A DNA stretch of 64,000 nt from Platerodrilus igneus (taxonomy: Eukaryota; Arthropoda; Insecta; Coleoptera; Lycidae). Below are positions 56,501 to 62,700 of the stretch, piece by piece. The notes below the pieces were generated by a model. It was not told the origin of the DNA. It worked only from the letters and a program-made list of their open reading frames with translations, and searched no databases. The translations under genes and the position numbers were made by a program. Each line of letters opens with the position of its first letter. The first letter of the stretch is position 1. The stretch lies in the NCBI GenBank assembly GCA_036346225.1, contig JARFIW010001491.1, positions 2,976,001 through 3,040,000 on the forward strand, in the 5' to 3' direction.

Positions 56501-58622
56501 AGAAACTACTTTGGAAATTTATTGTAAATTATATACCTTTTTTAAATAAACAAATAATCACCATCACCCTCTTGTACAATTATTAAACATGAAATATATT
56601 TACAAAACCATGTACAGAACTTGCTAAATCGGGTTGTAACAATTAAATGTCAAATTTTTTCTGTCACAGAAAAAAAGATATTTTCATTACAAAGTCTATA
56701 GTACTAGCTTTAAGAGGATAACAAAATTATATATTAATAACACTAATTATCAATGAATTCGTAATACTGTAAAAACCATATTAATACACTTGTCACAGTC
56801 AAACAATATCATCTATATTTATATCATTGTTACAAATATCATTATTCAAGGCAGTTATAAGTTTTATTAATTACAACCATATTTGTGCTATCGATTTTTC
56901 GTTAAATGTTTTACACAAAATGTAGAAGCAAAATCAGGCAATGGTGAAGAAAGTAGTAGCTTAATAGAAACAATGATGACATAGAAGTACTTACAACTCC
57001 AGAATGTACATGCAAAAATAAAGTCAAGCAAGATGAACAACATATAAATGAAAATTAAAGAAATGAAAGAAAAATTCAATTTCCATCAAGGAAAAGAAAC
57101 ACATTAAGTTTTGGTGGTTGCTCCTTTAAATAAATTAGTTCACAAATAAATGAAATTCCTAGCTCTAACAGCACCAAATCTACTACGCACGAAAATTGGT
57201 TTTCATGCATTTATTTTAAGCCAGTTCATAGCATGTGGTTGAATTTGAGAAATTCATACAGACTTAATAATGGTGTATCACAAATTGTTATAAACAGTTT
57301 GGCTGATAGCAAAAGTAAGGATGGCTTACTTGTTTCAATTATTAATGCATAATACTAAAACAGTAATGAATATTCATGTAAGAGCTAGTCTGCAATTATA
57401 GGTAGATCATATTTTCATTTCTTTAATAAGTTCTTGCTTCATTAATAATCATTTCCTATACGAAAGATATTGTTATTGCAAGTATCCTTACAGCCTTGCT
57501 TGTAAAATAAGTTAAATGTTTTATTTGCCTTAATACGCACCAATAAGTACCATTTTCATAATTGTTTATCTTTTCTTTTGAACAAGCGTGAAAATGTTAC
57601 AAAAGTCTAGTTTTATAATATACTACTGTAGTTAAAACGTACTTCGATTTTTGGAAAACGTAACTTCCACTAACCATGCAATTAAAAATTACAAAAATGT
57701 CACAAAACTTTATAATTGCACATTAAGTTGTATGTTTAGTTGAAAAATGTTTATAAATAGTTTGAAAACAATATGGTCAACGTGTATTACGTTAAAAACA
57801 GAGCGCTTTCGACTATAAACAAGAAACAACACTGACAATGACTAGTTTATAGTCGAAAGTTTTTAATGTAATACACGTTGACCATATTCTTTTCAAACTG
57901 TTTCTAATTCGTTTAGGTGTACACAGCCAATTCTATATTTGAAAAATGTTTATACAAATATATAAATTTGCAACTTTTTAGTGCTAAAACAAGGTACAAT
58001 ATTTCTATGCAAAGAATAGGAGTGAAATAATAATTTTGATGGTGTAATTTTACTAATTAATTAAAATTTTAAAGTACTTGCCTAATTAAACTTCGATGTA
58101 TCAAGTCCCAAATACAAATTGCTCCATTATCACCTGCAGTCACTAATATAGAACTATCTGGAGCAAACCTGAAAATAAAAAGGCATACATCCAAAAGCTT
58201 TTCATTAGAATTGTTAATATTTACCTGCAGACCCGTATTGCATCTCCATTCATTTGGACCAAAGTATGAATTTTATTCCCAGAATGCAAATTCCATAAAA
58301 CTGCAGTACCATCAATAGAAGTAGAAGCTAACATAGATCCTTGTGGGGAAACTCTAACACATGTTACTCCATATTTATGACCCCTTAGGGGTGAATACGA
58401 ATTTTCTGTATAGCCTGAACCAGGAAGCCACTTCCATACTTTTACAGTTTTATCACTACAAATAGAATTTAGAGTTGGATTTTAAATATCAAGTTGCACA
58501 TATTACCTTGAACCAGTAATAAGGGTAAAATTTGGTGCAAAATCACAGCATGTTACATCACTTGTATGTTTGTTTAAATTCTGAATAATTTTTATATTTT
58601 CCTGTTGTATATTGAAAGCCAT
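18326..58622 (-). CDS. WDSUB1: WDSUB1-like E3 ligase gene (14 WD blades, SAM, U-box), spliced
   Basis: The gene spans about 40 kb. Twelve exons with consistent phases join to 2628 nt (875 codons plus stop), skipping one of two duplicate exon pairs. WD blades 1-7 cover about residues 12-345 and blades 8-14 about 390-700; the SAM domain covers about 726-790 and the U-box about 803-872. U-box landmarks are intact: [30 protein letters not shown] and NQTLRFAI. Proteins of this layout are U-box ubiquitin ligases in which WD40 propellers usually bind substrate and the U-box recruits the E2; substrate is unknown. Vertebrate WDSUB1 has a single propeller (family knowledge), so the doubled array is notable. 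The ATG at 58620-58622 is directly preceded by a splice acceptor, so a 5' UTR exon probably lies upstream. Small introns are 46-57 nt; giant ones hold transposons. Confidence 0.85.
18686..18884 (-). CDS. WDSUB1: WDSUB1 exon 11: SAM domain
   Basis: 199 nt starting [11 protein letters not shown], then the SAM domain with [15 protein letters not shown] and [14 protein letters not shown] domains mediate protein association. Flanking introns are 47 nt (18885-18931) and 46 nt (18640-18685), both GT-AG. It ends one base into a codon, which matches exon 12. Confidence 0.9.
18932..19222 (-). CDS. WDSUB1: WDSUB1 exon 10: WD blades 13-14
   Basis: 291 nt, phase 0 at both ends. Blade 13 reads [19 protein letters not shown] with VRLWSV; blade 14 has [16 protein letters not shown] with TLWIWKL. 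The acceptor TATATAG lies at 19223 and the donor GTAAGT at 18931. The upstream intron is 6.4 kb and holds a jockey LINE. Confidence 0.9.
19223..20810. other. Intron sequence, mostly unrecognised
   Basis: AT-rich intron of the WDSUB1-like gene. A segment from about 19480 contains a GCAAAGTAATGAGACTG stretch preceded by TATACGAGG, similar in style to mariner terminal sequence. No partner end or transposase was found, so this is only a hint. Nothing else was recognised. Confidence 0.35.
20815..24485 (+). mobile_element. Jockey-type LINE, degenerate, split by an insertion
   Basis: Plus-strand ORF2 pieces in order. The endonuclease starts [17 protein letters not shown] near 20818, with [14 protein letters not shown] in the frame 21025-21231. 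The RT fingers lie at 22077-22433, with [31 protein letters not shown] and [14 protein letters not shown] second RT block at 22461-22781 contains VQQGSVLG. The catalytic block is found only after an interruption, near 23858, as [11 protein letters not shown] (FADN, second Asp lost). The C-terminal part runs to about 24480. Frame changes are many; the copy is inactive. It lies in the 6.4 kb intron, antisense to the host gene. Confidence 0.75.
22675..23855. mobile_element. About 1.2 kb insertion inside the jockey LINE
   Basis: The LINE reading stops after an ETTTLL block near 22675 and resumes with TTFADN at about 23855. The sequence between is AT-rich and has no RT homology. I found no terminal inverted repeats or coding domain, so the class is unknown; edges are approximate. 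Confidence 0.5.
24698..24878. repeat. Inverted repeat (hairpin/MITE-like), about 65-bp arms
   Basis: The arm at 24698-24762 (starts ACTAGTTTTATTGTTCCGA) is inverted, with a few indels, at about 24803-24878 (ends CAATAAAACTACTAGT). About 40 bp separate them. It lies in the intron between WDSUB1 exons 9 and 10. Confidence 0.8.
25590..25872 (-). CDS. WDSUB1: WDSUB1 exon 9, copy A: WD blades 11-12
   Basis: 283 nt. Blade 11 is [18 protein letters not shown] with FRLWTL; blade 12 includes [16 protein letters not shown] and VRLWRI. The AHDLGI signature is a WDSUB1 landmark that also occurs in blade 5. Donor AAAG|GTTTGT at 25589, acceptor TTGTAG at 25873. The coding sequence matches the other copy (34142-34424), so only one of the two is likely to be used, or both in an expanded isoform. 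Confidence 0.85.
25924..26066 (-). CDS. WDSUB1: WDSUB1 exon 8, copy A: WD blade 10
   Basis: 143 nt starting [12 protein letters not shown], then [13 protein letters not shown] and [13 protein letters not shown]. It starts in phase 0 and leaves two bases that pair with exon 9. A 51-nt intron separates it from exon 9. It is duplicated at 34477-34619. Confidence 0.85.
26800..27012 (+). mobile_element. tRNA-derived SINE with (TA)n tail, copy A
   Basis: An RNA polymerase III A box, TAGCATAATTGG (26832-26843), and a B box, GGTTCAAATCC (26876-26886), sit 32 bp apart, as in tRNA genes. A body of about 85 bp follows, ending in a TA microsatellite that serves as the tail. No good acceptor stem pairing is seen, so it is a SINE rather than a working tRNA. 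The same element occurs in copy A' (35387-35441 for the boxes). Confidence 0.7.
27013..29183 (+). repeat. 5' LTR (27013 to at least 28397; end inferred near 29183)
   Basis: 27013-28397 is repeated at 32398-33777 with few differences, mostly homopolymer indels. The primer-binding-like motif does not appear until 29184, so the real LTR probably continues about 800 bp beyond the shared part. The diverged relative at 37011-39110 also has its primer-binding-like motif about 2 kb in, which supports this. The end is inferred. Confidence 0.65.
29184..29298 (+). promoter_or_regulatory. Primer-binding-like motif, present twice
   Basis: TTCACAGCATTCTTGACGCC at 29184 and TTCACAGCATTCTTGGCGAC at 29261, each followed by a CCAAA--GTG-GGCTCGA segment. 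The form (TGGCGCCCAA-GTGGGGCTCGA) resembles the start of the internal region in several Ty3-type elements, where a tRNA primes minus-strand DNA. A related version ends the LTR-like remnant near 39048-39100. Confidence 0.55.
29411..30823 (+). pseudogene. gag of the LTR element
   Basis: An N-terminal piece (29411-29605, [11 protein letters not shown] start) is followed by a frame-shifted coiled-coil-like stretch. Then comes a 312-codon frame (29885-30823) with a retrotransposon gag core: [32 protein letters not shown] and [11 protein letters not shown]. The C-terminus is rich in Arg, Asn and Pro and lacks CCHC knuckles. Gag would form the virus-like particle of an LTR retrotransposon. The frame breaks near 29605 and 29760 make the protein incomplete in this copy. 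Confidence 0.8.
30817..31236 (+). pseudogene. Aspartic protease of the LTR element, -1 frame to gag
   Basis: Open in the frame one base behind gag; the two overlap at a run of five T (30817-30821) just before the gag stop (30821-30823). The domain includes [15 protein letters not shown] (catalytic Asp in DTGA), a flap region and an [12 protein letters not shown] end, the standard ILG-D motif. It matures Gag and Pol. The protease looks intact. A -1 slip on the T run would link it to Gag (inference). Confidence 0.8.
31241..31790 (+). pseudogene. pol remnant: RT linker and one RT block
   Basis: After the protease stop a shifted frame (31283-31489) encodes a linker with [17 protein letters not shown] further shift near 31490 opens [20 protein letters not shown] and SFGLSAES, the RT segment that normally reads DL-SGFWQIPL and PFGL. 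The catalytic YxDD and everything downstream are missing. It is an internally deleted pol. Confidence 0.7.
31755..32330 (+). repeat. G/A-rich low-complexity filler
   Basis: Strongly purine-rich plus strand, with irregular repeats of AGGATAGG, TATAGGATTAGG and GAGTTAGGAATAGGA units. It occupies the place of the missing RT, RNase H and integrase. No coding signal. Confidence 0.8.
32398..33777 (+). repeat. 3' LTR, truncated
   Basis: It repeats 27013-28397. It stops at TATGAATTT (33769-33777), where the sequence switches to the start of repeat block A'. The 5' LTR continues differently after the same nine bases. Confidence 0.85.
34142..34424 (-). CDS. WDSUB1: WDSUB1 exon 9, copy A': WD blades 11-12
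   Basis: 283 nt, encoding the same residues as 25590-25872 with the same donor and acceptor. It is nearer to exon 7, so it would be the first of the two pairs met by the spliceosome. Whether both pairs exist on one chromosome is the open question. Confidence 0.8.
34477..34619 (-). CDS. WDSUB1: WDSUB1 exon 8, copy A': WD blade 10
   Basis: 143 nt, same coding content as 25924-26066. The acceptor at 34620 follows a 6.1 kb intron that starts at exon 7. It continues WNPM from exon 7 directly into TGEK in frame. Confidence 0.8.
35350..35582 (+). mobile_element. tRNA-derived SINE with (TA)n tail, copy A'
   Basis: A box at 35387-35398 and B box at 35431-35441, identical to those in copy A. The TA tail is about 60 bp, longer than in copy A. 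Confidence 0.7.
35583..36994 (+). mobile_element. Tc1/mariner-like element with ~490-bp inverted arms
   Basis: The left arm 35583-36071 starts CACAAGTGTCTACTTAAG. The right arm about 36507-36994 ends as the inverse of CAGTGTGTCTACTTAAG. The arms are near-complete inverted copies, including GGACGGAATAATAAGATC at their inner ends. Both ends abut TA. Only about 430 bp lie between the arms, holding a transposase scrap. Such long arms suggest an internally deleted or fold-back derivative. Confidence 0.8.
36085..36483 (+). pseudogene. Tc1/mariner-like transposase C-terminal fragment
   Basis: About 130 codons: [18 protein letters not shown] (second catalytic Asp in QQDG), then [18 protein letters not shown], a stop, and [13 protein letters not shown]. 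Family members read PDLTPLDFFLWGYLK, so one Asp is lost and a Trp codon (TGG) became TGA. The N-terminal DNA-binding part and first Asp are absent. It is a dead remnant. Confidence 0.8.
37011..39110 (+). mobile_element. Diverged LTR plus primer-binding remnant, related to the 27-33.8 kb element
   Basis: It shares landmarks in the same order with the LTR at 27013: ACGTGCAAAATTTA near 37083, GAACACCTGC near 37382 and AACAAGGACTTTA near 38723. It ends near 39048-39100 with CCACAGCAATCTTATGGACG followed by GCCCAATGATGGGGG, comparable to the motif at 29184. No gag follows. It is best read as a 5' LTR or solo LTR of a sister family. Confidence 0.55.
39111..40767. other. Intron sequence, nothing recognised
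   Basis: AT-rich, with a short TA-rich tract at about 39108-39150. No coding blocks or paired repeats recognised. It is the left part of the 6.1 kb intron downstream of exon 7. Confidence 0.4.
40768..40939 (-). CDS. WDSUB1: WDSUB1 exon 7: WD blades 8-9
   Basis: 172 nt. It finishes blade 8 ([11 protein letters not shown]) and encodes most of blade 9 ([24 protein letters not shown]). The acceptor TTGATAG lies at 40940 after a 49-nt intron. The donor ATG|GTATTT is weak. The GS|SDK junction matches the exon 1-2 junction of the first propeller. Confidence 0.9.
40989..41229 (-). CDS. WDSUB1: WDSUB1 exon 6: blade 7 end, inter-propeller linker, blade 8 start
   Basis: 241 nt. It starts [15 protein letters not shown] (end of blade 7), then a linker of about 45 residues rich in Asn, Gln and Glu, then [20 protein letters not shown], which opens the second propeller. 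Donor CTAG|GTAAGC at 40988. Confidence 0.9.
41287..41616 (-). CDS. WDSUB1: WDSUB1 exon 5: WD blades 5-7
   Basis: 330 nt. Ends blade 5 ([16 protein letters not shown]), encodes blade 6 ([24 protein letters not shown]) and begins blade 7 ([18 protein letters not shown]). Its downstream intron (41230-41286) is 57 nt and has no stop in frame, so the exons 5-6 region also reads as one continuous frame. Confidence 0.9.
41669..41889 (-). CDS. WDSUB1: WDSUB1 exon 4: WD blades 4-5
   Basis: 221 nt. Encodes blade 4 ([25 protein letters not shown]) and the start of blade 5 with the [14 protein letters not shown] signature shared with blade 12. The acceptor ATTTTAG is at 41890, closing a 16.2 kb intron. 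Confidence 0.9.
41890..42550. other. Intron sequence, nothing recognised
   Basis: AT-rich sequence between exon 4 and the piggyBac remnant; no domain or paired repeat seen. Confidence 0.4.
42551..43428 (+). pseudogene. piggyBac-type transposase, broken
   Basis: It starts [20 protein letters not shown] and has an acidic N-terminus, then [20 protein letters not shown] and REAFRVLE. Later, shifted blocks match the piggyBac core: an A--A-EAKN-like segment, a F--T-SRNIF-DII-FIRLED-like segment, and an [18 protein letters not shown] segment near 43330-43375. PiggyBac transposases cut and paste at TTAA. Several stops are present and the C-terminal third is replaced by a LINE at 43430. No ends were identified. 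Confidence 0.7.
43825..45037 (-). mobile_element. mariner transposon with 30-bp inverted ends
   Basis: The left end AAGGTTGTGGAAAAAGAAAT (about 43827) and its inverse at about 45017-45036 give inverted repeats of about 31 bp with near-perfect match, next to TA. Length is about 1.2 kb, usual for mariner. Transposase pieces read on the minus strand at 44555-44878 and 44107-44508. It is inserted in the endonuclease region of a LINE, so it is younger than that LINE. Confidence 0.85.
43900..44878 (-). pseudogene. mariner transposase, inactivated
   Basis: The N-terminal HTH part (44555-44878) has [20 protein letters not shown] and a GRPLV linker. The catalytic part (44107-44508) has [12 protein letters not shown] (first Asp present). 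Farther on, HQNNARPHT shows Asn in place of the second catalytic Asp (family: HxDNARPH), and [14 protein letters not shown] keeps the third Asp. Stops and a frameshift lie between 44508 and 44555 and after 44107. It cannot be active. Confidence 0.85.
46594..49455 (-). mobile_element. LINE-2 of the nest: endonuclease-RT, 3' end intact
   Basis: ORF2 pieces on the minus strand: endonuclease (49043-49453, with [12 protein letters not shown] and [12 protein letters not shown]), linker (48160-49074), RT fingers (47644-47997, with [14 protein letters not shown] and [13 protein letters not shown]), and RT palm plus C-terminus (46796-47674, with [20 protein letters not shown] and MFADDVKIF). The catalytic FADD is intact. 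The 3' end at about 46594 is an ATT-repeat tail. The main breaks are frameshifts near 47650 and 48160. Its 5' end may be the piece at 53505-54240. Confidence 0.8.
49456..53500 (-). mobile_element. LINE-3 of the nest: CR1/L2-like, near full length
   Basis: ORF1 is at about 52770-53391 (starts [17 protein letters not shown]; coiled coil; [15 protein letters not shown]-type block) with one frameshift near 53014. ORF2 starts about 52389 ([19 protein letters not shown]) with an AITETWL block, linker pieces at 51665-51922, RT around 50510-51100 and the C-terminus at 49823-50507. The palm reads [12 protein letters not shown] (YADD is usual). The 3' UTR ends near 49456 in short ATTAAT/AATG repeats. 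It lies between pieces of another LINE of the same orientation. Confidence 0.75.
52770..53391 (-). pseudogene. LINE-3 ORF1 (coiled coil and RRM-like)
   Basis: The predicted chain starts at 53391. It has an N-terminal segment of about 40 residues, a heptad-like region rich in Leu, Ile and Glu, then [16 protein letters not shown] and a [10 protein letters not shown] end at 53014. After a frameshift the C-terminal domain continues ([29 protein letters not shown]). ORF1 proteins of this kind bind LINE RNA. The same ORF1 type occurs in the plus-strand LINE at 59.7 kb. Confidence 0.7.
53505..54240 (-). mobile_element. LINE ORF1 C-terminus and ORF2 start, likely 5' part of LINE-2
   Basis: ORF1 C-terminal pieces at 53779-54235 ([30 protein letters not shown]) and an ORF2 N-terminus at 53505-53690 ([38 protein letters not shown]). 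The endonuclease stops exactly where LINE-3 begins. LINE-2 starts its endonuclease just after this point ([17 protein letters not shown]) on the other side of LINE-3. The simplest reading is one LINE split by LINE-3. Confidence 0.6.
54241..57759. other. Intron sequence, no supported feature
   Basis: AT-rich intron of the WDSUB1-like gene. A 105-codon minus-strand frame at 55352-55669 has no recognisable domain. A GGGAAAAAAGTA motif occurs at about 54426 and 54890 without clear pairing. Nothing else recognised. Confidence 0.4.
57760..57898. repeat. Palindromic hairpin with ~55-bp arms
   Basis: 57760-57820 (GTTTGAAAACAATATGGTCA start) is inverted at 57845-57898 (ends TTGACCATATTCTTTTCAAAC in form). 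An 8-base gap near GAGCGC and a few substitutions separate the arms; the loop is about 24 bp. Transcribed in the pre-mRNA of the host gene it would fold into a stable stem. It lies 184 bp from exon 3. Confidence 0.85.
58082..58168 (-). CDS. WDSUB1: WDSUB1 exon 3: WD blade 3
   Basis: 87 nt: [20 protein letters not shown] then DLIHRSLI. The donor is AG|GCAAGT at 58081, a GC-type donor with otherwise ideal context. Only this junction keeps the frame into exon 4 (ATT AG|A ACC). Confidence 0.9.
58225..58455 (-). CDS. WDSUB1: WDSUB1 exon 2: WD blades 1-3
   Basis: 231 nt. Ends blade 1 ([13 protein letters not shown]), encodes blade 2 ([25 protein letters not shown]) and starts blade 3 ([13 protein letters not shown]). 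Introns of 51 and 56 nt flank it. Confidence 0.9.
58507..58622 (-). CDS. WDSUB1: WDSUB1 exon 1 (coding): start and WD blade 1
   Basis: 116 nt from ATG at 58620-58622. Sequence [20 protein letters not shown] then [18 protein letters not shown]. The distance from Met to blade 1 matches the family N-terminus, which supports this start. TTTTCAG lies one base before the ATG, so an upstream untranslated exon is expected. Confidence 0.85.
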
Positions 58623-59700
58623 ACTGAAAAGAAAATTCATGTAAAAAAATGGTAGTGAGTAAATATAATTATAAAGATACAAGGAGTTAAATGGGATTAT
58701 AAATCAGTAAAATGAGAAATTAGAGCTTAGCCATCAAATTTTCACAATTTTAAATTTAGAGACTTCTATCCTATAAAGAAAACTATTATGTTTTATTTTC
58801 TTTATGTTAAAAATTCTGTAGTTCCTTTTAATACTGTTTGTCAAAGCACTGTCTATAAATTGTTACTACATTCTTATTTATAAAATAAATATACAATTCA
58901 CATCAAACTTTATCTACAGTTAATATTTTAATTTTAAGAATAATCAAATTTGACTGTTTATGACAACACCCTTGATAGTATCACAGTTTTATGACACTGA
59001 TTCTCAATTATGCAACGGAATAGTTTAATTTTAAAATTTCTAATAAGCTATGCACTTCTCTAGTTAGGTAGTAATACGAAACAACAAAGTTCATACAAAA
59101 CATTTAATTGCGATGTAATAATTTATATGATTATCGAACATTCAAGAAATTTGTATATTCAATATAAATTCGAGCAAAACTTTATATGTCATATTATTAA
59201 TCTACAATGAAAAAATTTAAAGTAAATCCAAGCTTTCGATTAAAATTTTTGAGAATTAGAACCCATAAGCACAAACATAAAAACTCTTTGTAAAAATGCC
59301 AGAAATACCATTTTTGGTTCTTAAATTTTCCAATGCTTTCTCAAATGATTAAATTCATACGCCTCTGACAAAAGTTGAACAACTATTTCTTGTTCTTCCT
59401 TTAATTTTTACAAATAATTTAACAGTATTATGTAACTCTTGAGTTTTCGAATATGGATAATTAATTACTCCAATTCTAAATCGCTGACAAAATTAAGTAT
59501 CTTGAAATAGTGTAAAATAAAGAAGCAGTGGGGGGCGTGTTTTTAAACGCTTTATGAAAATAACTAATACAACTAAAATAGACCAATTGAGATATGCGTT
59601 CTAAAGTAGATATATGTTTAAACCTTCATTGTACTAGTAAAATGCGCTATACTGAGTAGACATTAAGCCTGTCGTTGTGTCGTTTTTCTATAAGTAATAG
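58623..59700. other. Upstream region of the WDSUB1-like gene
   Basis: AT-rich. It should contain an intron and possibly the first untranslated exon and promoter. No TATA, initiator or donor could be chosen with confidence. Confidence 0.35.
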
Positions 59701-62700
59701 AGTTCGCATAATAATTGAAGTGTAAAATTACACCCAATATATGTGGGAAATTGCAACTCAATAATGTAAGTACCGATCCTGACGAATGTGCCCTATCAAA
59801 GATATTAACTAACAATGATTTTATAAACAAGCTAGCAAAGCGGTTATCATACTATGTCTCAAAACGACTTAAAAAGCGGATCAAGGATCTTGAACATAAG
59901 GTATCCTCATTGAAAACCATAGTAGGTCGATAAAAACAAGCTGATGATGATAAGGAACTCTGTGGAAGGCTTCATAATCTACCTATTTGGGTTAGCTAAA
60001 AAACAAATGAGGATAGAACCAAGCCTATAATACAGTTACTCAACACTAAATTGAATATGCAAATTTAGGAATAATCAATCAACATGATGCACCATCTTCC
60101 AGGAGCAATTTAAAACAAATTTCGTCAAACAATTATTAGGTTTACCCAATATTTAGTTAGAGTTAATATATTAGCAAACAAGGCGAAGTTTACCAGCACT
60201 GCCGTCTTTACTAAAGAAGACCTCACAAAGAAGCAGATGGCGTTATTGAAAGAAGCAATACAGAATTTTACTAATAGAAATGTATGGACCTTCACTTGAG
60301 TAATATAAGTGAAGTTTAATTCCAAAGTTTATAAAATAATATGCAATGTGGACCTTGAATCGTGTATTGAAGAAACTCAACAGAGAAAAGGGAGTCGATC
60401 AAGAATTAGCTAATAAATTATTATTGGTAGAGCCAGTAATTAGTAGTAATTATGTTATCATAACACACCCACTACCAGGAGCATAGTATTTATTATTCTA
60501 CATGTTTTTTAGTCTGTTACAAGTTAAATTATATCAAGGTGTTGCTATTGTATTCACTGAATTCGGTTGCATACCTACTGAGTAAAGATTCATAAAGGAA
60601 ATTTAATTTCTCAATTTCTGCAATTTTACACATTGAATTCTTATTGATCACCCTTGTGTTGCTGGTTGTATTGTTTTGGTTGTATTAAATTAGGGTAAAT
60701 GGTTTTCATGGATTAGTGCTATGGTGTTAAAATGCCGATTAGAATTGGGCATGTAAAGATACAGTTGCTAATTCCTAAATTGCATTTACTTGTACAATTT
60801 TTGAGTAATAATTAATACGACCTATTTTGCATTTCTGAAACTTTTGGCAAAAGATATACCAAATAGATTGCTGAATATAGGTGGTTATAAATTAATTAGG
60901 CTTGATCGTGATGAGCGTGGTGGTGGAGTATGTATATATGTAAAATAAGTGTATAAATATGAACTTTTGCAAAGTGATAGTAGTGTTGAGTAATTGGGGC
61001 TGAAAATAATCTGCGATGGAATATCATTAGCAGTAGGATGCATATATTGAAAACCTGATCTCAGTTATAAGATGTTTTTAAATGAAGTAGAGTAGCATGT
61101 GTTTTCACATCTGCAGCAAGTGACTACACGTGTTAAATTACACCAATCTTCCTGTATATTGTCATTTTCTCTTTTAATTTTTACATTAAACTTCCTATAT
61201 ATTGTCATCTTTTTTTAATTGTTATATATTTTCCTATTAACTATCATTTTTTCTTTGATTGTTACATCGATTTTCCTATATTATGTCATTTTTCTTTCAT
61301 CGTTATATCCTGTATATTGTCATTCTTTCTTTAATTATTACATTGATCTTCCCGCATAGTCATCTGTTATAACTGTTACATCAATCCTTCTGTTTATTGT
61401 CATTGTTTCTTCAATTGTTCATCAATATATCCAAATACCATTTTTCCTCAATTATTACATCTATATTTGTTTATTGATAATTTTTCTGTTACATCGATCT
61501 TGCTGTCTTATTGATATTTTTCTTTAATTGGTATATTGATCTTTCTGTATAATAACATTCTTTCTTTAGTTGTTATCTTGATCTTTCTGTTTATTGTCAT
61601 TTTTCATTAATCGATCTTTGGGTATTATTGTCATTCTTCCTTTAATTTTTACATTAATCTACCTGTATATTGTCATTCTGTCTTTAATTATTACATTGAT
61701 CTTCTGCATAGTTATCTTTTGTATCATAGATCTTTTTATTTGTTGTTATTCTTCAATTGTTCATCGATATTTCGAAATATCATTTTTTCCTAATTATTAC
61801 GTTTATATTTGTGTTTATTGTTATTTTTTCTTTGTTACACCGATCTTCTTACCTCACTGTAATTTTTCTTTAATTGTTAAAATTGATCTTCCTGTACACT
61901 ATCATTCTCTCTTTAATTGTTACCTTGATCTTCCGGTTTTTTATCAGTTCTCTTTAATCAATATTCCTGTATATTGTCATTCTTCCGTGTTAAATTATTA
62001 CATAGATCTTACTGTATAGTCATCATTTTTAAATGTTACACCGATCTTCCCATTTATTGTCATTCTTCCTTCAATTGTTCATCGGTATTTCCAACTATGA
62101 TGGTTTCCTTAATTATTACATTTATATTTCTGTTTATTGTCATTTTTTCTTTGTTACATCGATCTTCCTGTATTACTGTCATTTTTCTTTAATCGTTAAA
62201 TTGATCTTCTTGTATATTATCATTTTTTTCTTTAATTGTTACCTTGGTCTTTCTATTTATTGTCATTTCTTCTTTAATTGTTGCATCAATTTTTCCATAT
62301 TGTGTCATTTTTCTTCAATCGTTATATCAATTTTCCTGTTTATTGACATGCTTTCTTCAAATATTACAGCGATCTTTCTAAATATCGTTCTTTTCGTTAG
62401 TTATTACATCGATTTTTCTGTTTGTTGTAATTTTTTTTTATTTGTTACATTGATCTTCAGGTATATTATTTTTTTAAATTGTTACATAGATCTTCCTCTT
62501 TATTGTCATTCCCTATTCAATTGTTACATCAATCCTCCTATAGATTGTCATTCTTTCTTTAATTTTTACATTGATCTTCTGGTATATTGCCACTCTTTTT
62601 AATTGTTATATCGATTTTCATGTTGATTGTCATTTTTTCTTCAATTGTTACATTGATTTTCCCATATTGTATCATTTTTCTTTATTTGTTACATTGGTTT

